From Bugula neritina (lineage: Eukaryota; Bryozoa; Gymnolaemata; Cheilostomatida; Bugulidae), in the NCBI GenBank assembly GCA_964035545.1, contig OZ037772.1, positions 3,356,501 to 3,420,500 of the forward strand: 64,000 bases of DNA, written 5' to 3'. Made by a program: the position numbers and the translations under genes. Below are positions 21,645 through 34,105 of the stretch, piece after piece. The notes under the pieces were generated by a model. It saw only the letters and a list, made by a program, of their open reading frames with translations, was not told the DNA's origin and did no database searches. The first letter of the stretch is position 1, and the number at the start of each line of letters is the position of its first letter.

Positions 21645-21707
21645 ATCTGTGTTAACGAGGTGTGCACACTGACGTGTAAAAGTGACTCTGAGTGTACAAC
21701 CAACCAG
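21645..21707 (+). pseudogene. Collagen exon: Cys-rich module 4
   Basis: Between AATCAG and GTTAGA the frame reads ICVNEVCTLTCKSDSECTTN, with the same C-x3-D/S-x-C spacing as modules 1 and 3. Confidence 0.55.
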
Positions 21708-21995
21708 GTTAGACACTGCATACATGTCTCTATCCTAGCAGGTATTTCACAAACTATTCTGACACCCATACTTTTATTGTTCAATGTCTATGTATTCTCC
21801 ACCATGTTTTTACTAGAAGTAAACTTTATTTTAGTAATGAGTTTAAAATAAATTATTGTTTCGCATTGTACAGTTTATTATTGCCTGAATCTTGTAATAA
21901 GAATATTGACAATATTAGAGCAGCTATGTGATTAGCTTTACAATATCAGAGTAGGGATGCTATTGGCTACTCTGTTCTGTTCTGCCGGACTTCAG

Positions 21996-22771
21996 AAGGG
22001 AAGAGGGGAAACGGGATTGCCCTGTGCTGTAGGGGATGCTGGAAAACCCGGATCTCAATGTCCAATGGGAGAGAGCCGGTCGACTGGGCTCTAGAGATTC
22101 CTCGGACCAGTCGGTGCTCCTGGTTATCCTGACCTGCAAGAACCGAGGTTGGTGAATAGTATCTTTGTGGGGCTCACTGCTTGTGTGGGAGTCGTCTCCT
22201 CTGAAATATTTGGAAATATCGCTTGAGTTCCTTGCCCTGTATTATCAGTTAGCCACGCCTAGGTGTTTCACAGTTCATTACAGGTTTGGGGTAATTGTAA
22301 TTTGTAATTGTAATATGTTGTATTTAATTACATTTTTTCAAGTAATTGAATGTAATTTGTAATTGATGTATAAAAATGTAATTGTAATTGTAATTAATTA
22401 CATATCTAATAATTGATTTTTACAATTACATCTCAATTACTTCAAACTTTTAAATCTTAAAAAAATCATTCTTTTTTAACATACCAGTGCAGCGATGTGA
22501 TTGGCTTAACAATATCAGTGCAGTGATGTGATTGGCTACTCTGTTCTGTTCTGCAGGGCCATGCCTACTTGTATTATGTGTTAATCTTGTTTTGCAGTGA
22601 ACAGAAAGGGATAATGGGTCCCAAAAGACATCCGGGATCTTACAGAACTGATGGTGAGGAAGGGTTCACCCGATGTTGATGGCCTGCATGGTATATCCGG
22701 CAATCCTGGAGGTGCAGGAGAAAGGAGACCACCTTGTTTTGCAGGAGATACCGGAGTTCTTGGAGAACCAG
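21996..22771 (+). pseudogene. Collagen exons: start of Gly-X-Y region (two exons)
   Basis: Exon 21996-22147 reads GRGETGLPCAVGDAGKPG, then loses periodicity and meets a TAG. Exon 22598-22771 begins GIMGPK and GEEGFT, shifts frame near 22665, then resumes GLHGISGNPGGAGE and GDTGVLGEPG. The 22-residue spans between lesions still carry glycine every third residue. Cysteines within the helix are unusual. Confidence 0.6.
22281..22485 (-). mobile_element. Truncated second copy of the hAT fold-back element
   Basis: Starting CAGGTTTGGGGTAATTG at 22281, this follows the reverse complement of the right arm of the element at 17500-18647 for about 200 bases, then stops near TTAAATCTTAAAAAAATC. It lies in the collagen intron between 22147 and 22598. 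A short direct duplication of host sequence (21920-21990 and 22486-22557, sharing ATTGGCTACTCTGTTCTG) flanks it. Confidence 0.75.
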
Positions 22772-22917
22772 GTGATGTTTATGCTCAATTGAGTTCAATC
22801 TGTCAACTTAAGTTGGGATCTTTTTCGTTTTCATTATTTTATGTTTGTTATGTGGAAAAGGGGAAAACTCTGTCTCGGAGCATTTTTGTTTTTTCAGAGG
22901 GCTTTGGATTATTTGAT

Positions 22918-22997
22918 TATGGTCTACACAGGGGTGTAGACAAACTAAACTACACAGGGGTGTAGACAGACTTAACTACATAGGGGTGTAAACAGAC
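22918..22997. repeat. Palindromic 28-bp tandem repeat
   Basis: Three copies of acacaggggtgtagac-type units. The first forms a perfect hairpin GTCTACAC/GTGTAGAC with an AGGG loop. Intronic. Confidence 0.7.
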
Positions 22998-23191
22998 AAA
23001 ACTTACTACGAACTTACAACTACCCTGCGTCATGACGTCTCTATTCTCTCCTATAATTTGACCTTTATTTAGCGAGCAGATTTCTAGTAGGCTATTCTAT
23101 AGTGACCAGTCACACTGTTTATTATAGCAACATAGAAATCAAGTTGAAAACTAGTTGCATCTGTTGTGATGCTATCAATGGGTGCTTACAG

Positions 23192-24813
23192 GTAGAGACG
23201 GAGTACCTGGACCTGTTCAGATCGGATATCAGGGTAAACAAGGAGATCAAGGTCCTACAGGTGAGAATGAGGAGTTACTCACCCTTGCTTGTGTATTTCT
23301 GTTCTTTTTAGGTATTCTATAATATGCTGGGGTTTCCCTCACAGGCTAAGTAATCATATTGAATCCCAGCAGTGATGGTTACTTCAACTGACAGGATTAC
23401 TATGCTGTATGATAGTTACTATGACTGGTTTCCATGGATCATTTTTACCATACTGTTTACCACATGATGCATTGTCTGAGTAAAAACAAGGAAACAAAGA
23501 AATATACCAGAATTGTTGAGAAATTTTGTGTTCCAGAATTAATAAATGACCACTTGTAATGCATACTGATGCTGCTTGGTTCATAGGACCTGTCGGACAA
23601 GCTGGAGAGCCCGGTCTGCATGGCAGAAATGGAAAGACAGGAAAAACTGGACCAGCTGGTATGCCTGGTCCAACCGGCTCAAGGGGATTCACAAAAGAAC
23701 CCGGATCTGATGGAAGGTATTTTTTGTGCTTTACTTCGCCCTATTAAGCTTCTTGGAACTTTTTATTTGATTTAGTTTTTATTAATTGTTGTCAATTTTT
23801 TCAGAGAGACAGTGTACCTGGAGTACCGAGTGCTGATGGTAGACCTGGGGAGCAGGGTGATCAAGGACCTCCTGGCCCCATGAGTCCAGTGGGAATCCCC
23901 GGTAACCAGGGACCTGAAGGTGCTCAAGGAGACAAGGGTGATAAGGCAGGAACATTCTTTATTCAGTTTTCTATTTATTTCAGTTCTCTGGTTTTCCACT
24001 AGTCAATCCTTTAGTTGTTTATTTGTTTTAGTTTATTTATGTTAATACTAGAGTTGCTTCAGTGACACCACATCATGTAATATATTACATAACAGTGCAG
24101 TATAATACACCATAATATAATATGTTATACAATACAATAATATTACAGAAAATATAATTCACTAATATCTCACAGCTAAGGCGTGTCTTCTAAATATATT
24201 CATTACTATAGGGGCCAGCTGGGCCACAGGGTGCTTCTGGACCAACTGGATTGTCTGGGCCAACTGGTCCTCAGGGACCCCATGGAGCTTCCGGGAATTC
24301 CCGGCGAACAAGGACCTAAAGGTATGAACTAAGTTGAACCTATCTTTGTCCTTAGTTATTGGCCATCAACAGAATCATGGCTCTAAGAGTTTTCCTACCT
24401 GGTAAGGAGAGAAGGCAACTCCTAACTCATGATAATATGAATGGTGCTGCTGTTGTAAGACCTACTGGTTTCCAGGGACCTCAGGGATTTCCCAGACCTC
24501 CCGGTATTTATGATGCAAGGGGAGATGTCGGATCACTTGGTATTGCTGAACCACCCGGGCTACTGGGTGCTGACGCCAAACAATGATGGCAAACAAGGAA
24601 TAACTGGTTCTCCTGGTGCTATAGGTCCACCTGGACCTTATGGTGCTAAGGTAAACACTTAAACTCACACTCACACACGCATGCACTTACACTGTTAGCA
24701 GGTATTGTTATTCATCTTGTTAGTTTAGTTGTAATAAACCAATAGTCTGTATTTCTAGGGTGAACAAGGGAGAGATGGGGAAATGGATAGTCCTGGCAGT
24801 CCTGGACCTCCTG
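23192..24813 (+). pseudogene. Collagen exons: main Gly-X-Y triple helix (six exons)
   Basis: Exons 23192-23260, 23587-23716, 23807-23945, 24212-24321, 24476-24650 and 24759-24813. The second reads GPVGQAGEPGLHGRNGKTG and is perfect. The third joins in phase but has Ser for Gly three times, and ends at a GC donor (AAG/GCAGGA) rather than GT. The fourth joins in phase and shifts frame near 24297. The fifth has Arg, Asp and Glu for Gly and a stop at 24583-24585 with a frame change. The sixth has Asp for Gly. Gly substitutions break triple helices, so the product could not be functional collagen. Confidence 0.75.
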
Positions 24814-24973
24814 GTAAAGCCCAGTATTTGGTTAGTTATTAGTAAAACTGAATCATTGTTCATTACTTGTATCTTTTTTATTTCCTTTCAACTGTGTATT
24901 GGTAATATTTTGGGAATTTCATTCATAGCCTGTGATTGAAGCTTTTATTTGATTCTACCATGGGTTATGTTAG

Positions 24974-26888
24974 GTGCGCCCCCTATGATGATGAGTGCAA
25001 TGATGTCCAACGGTAAAGGTGTACAAGCAGATGATGCAGGCGCCAACAATGAGCTCTATAATATGTACCTCAGTGAGTAATGGTCATGATGTGCTTTGAT
25101 GTTGCCTGCTTTTTAGCGGGAAAGATCTTTTAAATAGTGTTTTGGAACTCAAATGACGGACCTGTTTCAAATTGTTTTTTTATGTTTAATTTACAGACAA
25201 ACAATTTTATAATTTACTGTTAGAAACTATTGTAATAAAAATATAGACAGCTGTTATAATGTATTTCTCCTCCTAGCATTGATGATTGACATTCTTGTTT
25301 GATGAGTCACCTATTTAGTTCGTTTCTCCAGTTAAATGTTTCTACATTCTGACATGTTATATAATGTTGGTTTTATTGCTGTTAGCTTGCATAACTACTT
25401 CCACCTTATTTCTCTAGAAACAAAAGTAAGGGATGGGTCCAAAGACAGCCCAGTTAGAGACTGTAGAGAACTCTTCACTGAAAACCCAGAGTTCAAGAGT
25501 GGAACTTAATGGGTGAGAGAAGATGCTGATATGTTTCTATTTTCTCTGCTCAGAGGAAATCTGCATCTAAGTCTAATGACTGAAATTTTGTGAACATGTT
25601 TGACATTCTACAATTACTACTCCTAAGATGTCAATATAATGTCATGTGAAGTTTCTACAGATATTTAATGAATTGTTGTTTAGGAAAAAGAGTTTTCCCA
25701 TGAGTTGCCTGTATTAAATAATTCTGTATATTCTACCGCTGAACCGGTTTTAGTAGTTTTATTTGATATTGGCATTGTGTTAGTGTGAAATAGAGAAGTT
25801 GTATTCTCTATTGTTTGTTGTCAGGTGGATCCAGATGGTGGCTCCATAGCTAATGCTATCCAGGCTTACTGTCGCAAGGAAAGGAAGAGCACTTGCATCA
25901 TTTTAAAGACCTCCGAGTTTGCCATCAAGTCGTACGTCACCCAGCAGCTAGATAATCAGCCATTCGTTGCTAAACACATGGGAACAGCACTCGTGAGTGT
26001 TTATCTTGTATCAACCATGACTGTCTTAGTAATAGTCAAGAATATTCAAAAGTTTTATGTTGAGAATTGTCGCTATAGTAACATATTGGTTTACTGTATG
26101 GATGTTGCTAGTCACCAGATACTAGTCCTCTACTATGTTGCTAGTCACTTGATAATCTGAACAATCACTGGCTTCTTCTTAAGCTGAGCGAGTTGTTGGT
26201 ATGATTGTTCCTTTTGCTGATTGTAGATGTATAAACTCAGTGGCAGTAGAGGACGCATGTGGCGTAAGAATAAGTCAGTCATTTTATATACAGCTGGTGA
26301 AAAAGAATACACAGTAACAGTCAGCAGGTTCCAATATTCAGTGCTGCAGGTTGATTGCAAGGTATGTAAATCTGACCTGTATAGTGTAAATCTGACCTAT
26401 ATACTGTTAATCTGACCTATATAATGTAAATCTGACCTATATAATGTAAATCTGACCTATATAGTGTAAACCTGACCTATAAAGTGTAAATCTGACCTAT
26501 ATAGTGTAAACCTGACCTATATAGTGTAAATCTGACCTATAAAGTGTAAATATAACTTATATAGTGTAAATTCGACCTGCATATGAACGTGATTGCGATA
26601 GTTGCATCTTTTTTTCTATTAAGATACAATATAGCTTGCCTTTGAGGCTTTTTAACAACTACTTATGAGTTCAACCCAAAAGCCACTTTGATTTCTGTGC
26701 AAGTTTAGAATTCTGAGTTTGCCCTCTGCCAGTTTGTAGTATTCCAAATACTATCAGAAGCTCAGACAGTGATTGAGATTGACACCAAGACCACCACCCA
26801 CTTGCCTATTATTGACATAGCTCCTGGTGACATCGGGACCACCCACAAAGAGTTTGGGGTTCAGCTTGGAGAAGTCTGCTTTTCATAG
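24974..26888 (+). pseudogene. Collagen exons: COLFI C-propeptide (five exons)
   Basis: Exons 24974-25072, 25418-25512, 25825-25992, 26227-26361 and 26740-26888. The second gives RDGSKDSPVRDCREL then FKSGT, stop, W: the family has a Tyr (SGEYW-like) where TAA 25507-25509 now stands. The third reads VDPDGGSIANAIQAYC, the DPNxGs calcium/trimer block. The fourth matches the C-NSVA...FxYSVL block but lost one base relative to the copy at 45293. The last has a 2-base gain near 26750, then [20 protein letters not shown] and the terminal VCFS stop. COLFI directs chain selection and trimer assembly. Confidence 0.85.
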
Positions 26889-27590
26889 ACTCATATCTAA
26901 CAACAGCTTTATTTGTCTGATTTGTAAGACTGTTCCTGATTAGATAATTAGTGGCCAATCAGAGAATGCAATCAATGTTTGGTTGGCTGAGACCAGCAGT
27001 CTGATTTTTATATAACCTAATTTTTAACTGAAATATTTGATTACTCTAAATAAATTTATCCGAGACTTCCAAGGCAGTGATGGTGATTTTTGTACATATA
27101 AATTTGAAGAAGTTTAGCTATAGAGTTTATGCTGTTTTGTAATTATTCCACCATAACCTGAGATTGTGAGTAGTGATTCTAGAATGAGGTAGGGAGGGTG
27201 TTATGCCTCTCCCTATGACTTTATGTATTTAGAAACTGTTGTTAATTTAGTAATTCTGTTGGTGGTACATTTTTAAATTCATTTAATCCAATCATTTCTC
27301 TAATATTGCAAAATATAATTTACCATACAGCACTACACAACTTATTTCTCAGCTTGTAAATTTCATCATCAAAATTATTATAGTACTAAAGTTGGTCACA
27401 GATTTCTGATAAGCTGCAGCTTTCAAATCTGATTATTTAACCTATTCATCCTGAAATTAGACATTGTTAGTTTAAAATGGAATTTTACATATATTTTAGT
27501 TACTTAGTTCCAACTGTGTTGACCATATCAACATTTTAAATTTTATTTTGGCTGCTATGAAGTATATAAGCAAATGGCATTAAGTTATTA
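26103..27590 (+). repeat. Collagen 3' segmental duplication, copy 1
   Basis: Shares most of its sequence with 45178-46528 in the same orientation: end of intron, last two exons, 3' UTR (AATAAA near 27046) and downstream flank. Copy 1 has about ten 20-bp gtgtaaatctgacctatata units (26370-26575) where copy 2 has about five. Confidence 0.9.
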
Positions 27591-27604
27591 ATATATAATA
27601 AGGT

Positions 27605-27955
27605 TTGCAAAGACTTAATATACCAAGCAACTGTGACAAGACATGACATTAACTCCATTCAATCATACATAGGACTTTGTTCAACTACCTTCAAAGCCAG
27701 ACTCAGCAACCATAAAGCCTCTTTCCTACATGCAGATAAAACCAACAACACACAACTCAGCAGATACAGACGGGATTTAGAACAAAAACAACACGGAATT
27801 CAGCCTAAAATGGGTCATTTTAAAATTTTGTAAATCATACTCAAACCTAATCAACAGATGTAACTTATATAGCTATGAAAAATATGTAATTTTTAAACAA
27901 CCGGAGTTATCCACTCTCAACAAACGCAAAGAGCGAATTGTGAGAATTCCATGCT
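27605..27955 (+). pseudogene. Penelope-like element GIY-YIG endonuclease remnant
   Basis: The frame from about 27605 reads IYQATV, SYIGLCSTTFKARLSNHKAS, then NNTQLSRYRRDLEQ. After a frameshift near 27830 it continues LINRCNLYSYEKYVIF and LSTLNKRKERIVRIPC. This is the order of the C-terminal GIY-YIG endonuclease of Penelope-like retroelements: Y(I/V)G-x-(T/S)-x2-FK-R---H--SF, TELS+Y, C-LC-EK-x-I, then LN+R-E----C. Only the endonuclease survives and it is frameshifted, so it is dead. It directly precedes the large minisatellite. Confidence 0.75.
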
Positions 27956-28142
27956 AGTGACCTGCCACACACAGTGCGTGTGTTGCGAGTGCAAAATATT
28001 ATTAGCAAATGATGTTAGCGTTAAACTTTACTGCTCGCCTACAGGCGTTTGTTTTTAAACAGCGTCACCGGGCAAAGTAATTTGGATATTATAAAAGCAG
28101 AAATGCAAAATATATAAAACTGTTTTAATTCAGCTCAGTATT

Positions 28143-31100
28143 TTATGTCATACAGTATATTATGTTATACAGTATATTATGTTATGCAGTATACTATGTT
28201 ATACAGTATACTATGTTATACAGTATAATATGTTATACAGTATACTATGTTATACAGTATATTATGTTATACAGCATATTATGTTATACAGTATATTATG
28301 CTATACAGTATACTATGTTATACAGTATATTATGTTATACAGTATACTATGTTATACAGTATAGTATGTTATACAGTATATTATGTTATACAGTATACTA
28401 TGTTATACAGTATAGTATGTTATACAGTATAGTATGTTATACAGTATATTATGTTATACAGTATATTATGTTATACAGTATATTATGTTATACAGTATAC
28501 TATGTTATATAGTATATTATGTTATACACTATATTATGTTATACAGTATATTATGTTATACACTATATTATGTTATACAGTATACTATGTTATACAGTAT
28601 ACTATGTTATACAGAATATTATGTTATACAGAATATTATGTTATACAGTATATTATGCTATACAGTATACTATGTTATACAGTATATTATGTTATACAGT
28701 ATACTATGTTATACAGTATAGTATGTTATACAGTATAGTATGTTATACAGTATATTATGTTATACAGTATATTATGTTATACAGTATATTATGTTATACA
28801 GTATACTATGTTATACAGTATACTATGTTATACAGTATACTATGTTATACAGTATACTATGTTATATAGTATATTATGTTATACACTATATTATGTTATA
28901 CAGTATACTATGTTATACAGTATACTATGTTATACAGTATACTATGTTATACAGTATACTATTTTATACAGTATATTATGTTATACAGTATACTATGTTA
29001 TACAGTATACTATGTTATACAGTATACTATGTTATACAGTATACTATGTTATATAGTATATTATGTTATACAGTATATTATGTTATACAGTATACTATGT
29101 TATACAGTATATTATGTCATACAGTATACTATGTTATACAGTATATTATGTTATACAGTATACTATGTTATACAGTATACTATGTTACACAGTATATACT
29201 ATGTTATACAGTATATACTATGTTATACAGTATACTATGTCATACAGTATATACTATGTTATACAGTATATTATGTTATACAGTATACTATGTTATACAG
29301 TATACTATGTTACACAGTATATACTATGTTATACAGTATATACTATGTTATACAGTATATTATGTCATACAGTATACTATGTTATACAGTATATTATGTT
29401 ATACAGTATACTATGTTATACAGTATACTATGTTATACAGTATACTATGTTATACAGTATATTATGTTATACAGTATACTATGTTATACAGTATACTATG
29501 TTATACAGTATACTATGTTATACAGTATACTATGTTACACAGTATATACTATGTTATACAGTATATTATGTTATACAGCATACTATGTTATACAGTATAC
29601 TATGTTATACAGTATATTATGTTACACGGTATATTATGTTATACAGTATATTATGTTATACAGTATATTATGTTATACAGTATATTATGTTATACAGTAT
29701 ATTATGTTATACAGTATACTATGTTACACAGTATATTATGTTATACAGTATATTATGTTATACAGTATACTATGTTATACAGTATACTATGTTATACAGT
29801 ATATTATGTTATACAGTATATATTATGTTATACAGTATACTATGTCATACAGTATATTATGTCATACAGTATACTATGCTATACAGTATATTATGTTATA
29901 CAGTATATTATGTTATACAGTATACTATGTTATACAGTATACTATGTTATATAGTATATTATGTTATACACTATATTATGTTATACAGTATACTATGTTA
30001 TACAGTATACTATGTTATACAGTATACTATGTTATACAGTATACTATGTTATATAGTATATTATGTTATACAGTATATACTATGTTATACAGTATACTAT
30101 GTTATACAGTATACTATGTTATACAGTATATTATGTTATACAGTATACTATGTTATACAGTATACTATGTTACACAGTATATACTATGTTATACAGTATA
30201 CTATGTTATACAGTATATTATGTCATACAGTATACTATGTTATACAGTATATTATGTTATACAGTATACTATGTTATACAGTATACTATGTTATACAGTA
30301 TATTATGTTATACAGTATACTATGTTATACAGTATACTATGTTATACAGTATACTATGTTACACAGTATATACTATGTTATACAGTATATTATGTTATAC
30401 AGCATACTATGTTATACAGTATACTATGTTATACAGTATATTATGTTACACGGTATATTATGTTATACAGTATATTATGTTATACTGTATACTATGTTAT
30501 ACAGTATATTATGTTATACAGTATATTATGTTATACGACATATTATGTTATACAGTATATTATGTTATACAGTATATTATGTTATACAGTATACTATGTT
30601 ACACAGTATATTATGTTATACAGTATATTATGTTATACAGTATATTATGTTATACAACATATTATGTTACACAGTGTATTATGTTATACAGTATATATTA
30701 TGTTATACAGTATACTATGTCATACAGTATATTATGTCATACAGTATACTATGCTATACAGTATATTATGTTATACAGTATATTATGTTATACAGTATAC
30801 TATGTTATACAGTATATTATGTTATACATTATATTATGTCATGCAGTATACTATGTTATACAGTATATTATGTTATACAGTATATTATGTTATACAGTAT
30901 ATTATGTTATACAGTATACTATGTTATACAGTATATTATGTTATACAGTATATTATGTTATACAGTATATTCTGTTATACAGTATATTATGTCATACAGT
31001 ATACTATGTTATACAGTATACTATGTTATACAGTATATTATGTTATACAGTATATTATGTTATACATTATATTATGTTATACAGTATACTATGTTATACA

Positions 31101-31580
31101 GTATACTATGTTATACAGTATATTATGTTATACAGTATACTATGTTATACAGTATATTATGTTCTACAGTATAATATGTTTTACAGTATATTATGGTATA
31201 CAGTATCTTATGTTATACAGTATATTATGTTATACAGTATACTATGTTATACAGTATACTATGTTATACAGTATATTATGTTATACAGTATATATTATGT
31301 TATACAGTATACTATGTTATACAGTATACTATGTTATACAGTATACTATGTTATACAGTATATTATGTTATACAGTATATTATTATGTTATGCAGTATAT
31401 TATGTTCTACAGTATAATATGTTTTACAGTATTTTATGGTATACAGTATCTTATGCTATACAGTATAATATGTTATACAGTATACTATGTTATACAGTAT
31501 ATTATGTTATACAGTATACTATGTCATACAGTATATTATGTCATACAGTATATTATGACATACAGTATATAATGTTATAC
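28143..31580. repeat. 3.4-kb minisatellite of 17-bp units
   Basis: Roughly 200 tandem units of tatgttatacagtata(t/c), each with palindromic AGTATACT or GTATAC. Because 17 is not a multiple of 3, any stop-free run gives ORFs of 17-residue repeats (MLYSILCYTVYYVIQYT); the longest spans about 900 codons but is not a gene. Marked variants recur as blocks: GTTACACGGT at 29621 and 30446, a double GTCATACAG cluster near 29844 and 30719, and GTTCTAC...GTTTTAC...GGTATAC near 31161 and 31402. This shows higher-order duplications of roughly 0.24 and 0.85 kb. Confidence 0.97.
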
Positions 31581-32456
31581 ATAGACTGGAGTATGATTTA
31601 TTAATCCAATCAGATGCAAGTATGAACTGCGTGTTCCTGTAAAGTACAGCCAATCATAATCCTGTGCCAACTTTAGCTTTTCACAGTTAGTGAACTGCAA
31701 AAAAACCAACTCATTCACCACCATGTCAGTCAAATAATATAATATAAAGTATATTATGTAGCAACAGCTGGGCTGAGGTGAAACTCTACCAGTCTATATT
31801 CTTACACGCAGACATGCATATTTAATTAATTTAACATTTTAAAAATGAACTTAAAACTCAAGAATTTAAAATATGAAACAAAATAATGTGTCCTATAAAA
31901 ATAGCACAGCTTCTTAGAAGCAAGTATTTTACACTTGAACATGCAGAATTTGTACAGCTTATAATGATGACATTGTTGAATTGATACACACCTCTGAATG
32001 GATGTGTTTTACATAATTAAACAATTGTTCATCACTTTTATTATTAGTCTAAGGTTGACAATAATTTACACTGTTATAGTTATTGGTTGTAAACTGATTA
32101 GTTCATCATTAAGTACTTGTTTGCTGCTGCCTGGTTTATAACTGCTTATCACAATTTTAATGACAAGGAAATTATCTTCTCCTGTTGTCTCCAGGTGTTA
32201 CTGTATTTGACAGGTTTCCCTGTTAATAAAGTAATCTTATACTGATACTGATGACATCCACAAATACTTGTGTAGGGGAACAATTGACCCTTCTCTACAA
32301 CAGGAAAAGAATTGGTAAGACACGTACCAATAATATTACATAGCTTATTTTATCAATTTACTTATCCTTAATTTTATTGATTAAAAGTTACTTGCATGTA
32401 GGCTATTTTATAAATTGTTCCTATAAGACTAATTTGGGTGTACCTATACAATACTA
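31581..32456. other. Non-coding stretch
   Basis: AT-rich sequence without ORFs above 60 codons or recognisable exons. Confidence 0.55.
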
Positions 32457-32935
32457 GGATTACATACGACTGTGGGATTATGCGGAGTACACATTAAATC
32501 ATAGACAGTGTCAATAGTAGTTACTGTAGACTTTGCTCTTGGTGAGTTTGTTGGAAGAATTTACAGTACAGTTCTTCGTGATGGAAAATTTTAATCTGCA
32601 GAGCAACTCTAGTTGAAAAACTGTTATCTAAAGTTTGTTACTTAAAGTACTATACAAATATTATTATTAGCTTGACATTTGTTATCATTAAGGGGTGTTT
32701 AATATAAATATAATACTTGAGATAAACATTCTCATGTGATATAATGTAGCTTGAAGTTATATCACATGACTTGACTATCTCTACTAGAGTTAAGGTGGGT
32801 CACCTGACAGCCCACACATATCCATACACTACATCACATACTGTAGGAACGCAGGGCTAATGTAATAAGTATGGAATAGTTGAACCAGCAGTTAGATACT
32901 TTGTTATAGAGACTCTAACTTTCTAGTAGTAGAAA
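32457..32935 (+). repeat. Direct duplication, copy 1
   Basis: About 480 bases closely repeated at 33620-34105 (shared blocks gagtacacattaaatcat and gtgggtcacctgacagccc). Non-coding. Confidence 0.85.
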
Positions 32936-32940
32936 TAAAA

Positions 32941-33288
32941 GCAAGAGTGTCCAACCTTTTCAGAGCGAGGGCCACTACATGAAAGCAATTAATACTTCAT
33001 GACGAAGACCACATTGGACACGTTAGCTTGCTCTGATGGCCACAGCATCAGTATTTTTAAATTTACTTTAACCCAAATTCCTATAAATCACTACACAATA
33101 AAGTCCCAATAGTTACTGCAGGCAGTATGTTTTATAGCATGTGTATAAATAGGAAATTAAAAAGATAGCTTCTCACTCTAATCCATGTATACATGTGAAA
33201 AACAACTTCAGGTTTTTGCCTTTGAGGGCCACATAAATGTAGGCTGGAGGCCACATTCGGCCTGGGCCGCCTGTTGAAAAGCCATGTT
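32941..33288. mobile_element. Second hAT-like MITE family
   Basis: Begins GTGTCCAACCTTTTCAGAGC with GAGGGCCAC, ends GGCCTGGGCCGCCTGTTGAAAAGCC. This GGCCAC...GGCCGC pattern is typical of hAT-derived MITEs beginning CAGTGTTCCCAACC. It lies between the two direct duplicates. Confidence 0.55.
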
Positions 33289-33619
33289 TTAAACAGTTGG
33301 TATATTAGTATGCCAGTGACCTAAAATGTAATGGTCACTCTAGTGTTACTTTACACTTAACACAATTCAAATATTGTATATAATAATCTACTATACTCCA
33401 TTAGTATAGTATAGTATTTGTAACCACCTGCAGGATGGTCACATGACCACTGCTACTTCTCAGACAGTTTACTAAATGACAGAATGAGAAGACTGATGGC
33501 TGATCAGATGTATAATAACATAGTTTATCAGTTCACTTGAAGTCCTAAATTATTTTTGTTGAAAGTTAGTTGCTTGCATTTTAAAACTTGTTATTAAAAC
33601 TATTATAACTATACAATAC

Positions 33620-34105
33620 AAGGTTTATATGACTGTGGTATACTGCTGAGTACACATTAAATCATAGGCGGTGTCAAAAGTAGTTACTGTAAACTTTGCT
33701 CTTGGTGAGTTTGTTGAAAGAATTTACAGTCCAGTTCTTCGTGGTGGAAAATTTTTATCTACAGATCAACTCTAACTGAAAAACTGTTATCTAAAGTTTG
33801 TTACTTCAAGTACTATACAAATATTATTAGTAACTTGACATTTCTTATCATTAAAGGGTGTTTAGTATAAATATAATACTTGAGATAAACATTCTCATGT
33901 GATATAATGTAGCCTGATGATATCATATGATTTGGCTATCTTTACTAGAGTTAGGGTGGGTCACCTGACAGCCCACACATATAACTACACTATACGTCAC
34001 ATGCTGTAGAAACACTGGCAAAGCTGAGGCTAGGCTGACTAATAAGTATGGAATAGTTGACCCAGCAGTTAGATACTTTGGTATAGAGACTGTAACTTTA
34101 TAGTA
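33620..34105 (+). repeat. Direct duplication, copy 2
   Basis: See 32457-32935; the copies are about 1.17 kb apart and differ by scattered substitutions and small indels. Confidence 0.85.

Larger units (their letters stand above)
19982..26888 (+). pseudogene. Fibrillar collagen gene, degenerating
   Basis: About 18 exons in order: Cys-rich N-terminal modules (19982-21707), Gly-X-Y triple helix (21996-24813), then a C-terminal COLFI propeptide (24974-26888). Such genes encode secreted extracellular-matrix trimers. Exon borders mostly follow GT-AG and several phases match (20730 to 21228, 23587 to 23807 to 24212, 24974 to 25418). Lesions are many: TAG 20127-20129, TAG in the 21996 exon, frameshifts near 22665, 24297 and 24580, TAA at 25507-25509 inside the propeptide, and indels in the last two exons. 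Many triple-helix glycines are Ser, Arg, Asp or Glu. A single sequencing error would not explain this; it is a decaying gene or a badly assembled allele. Confidence 0.85.

Noticed and set aside
28162-31604. Very long ORFs (up to 898 codons) of YSILCYTVYYVIQ-type repeats
   Set aside because: They arise from a 17-bp minisatellite without stops; all share the same 17-residue cycle and no splice or promoter context supports them.
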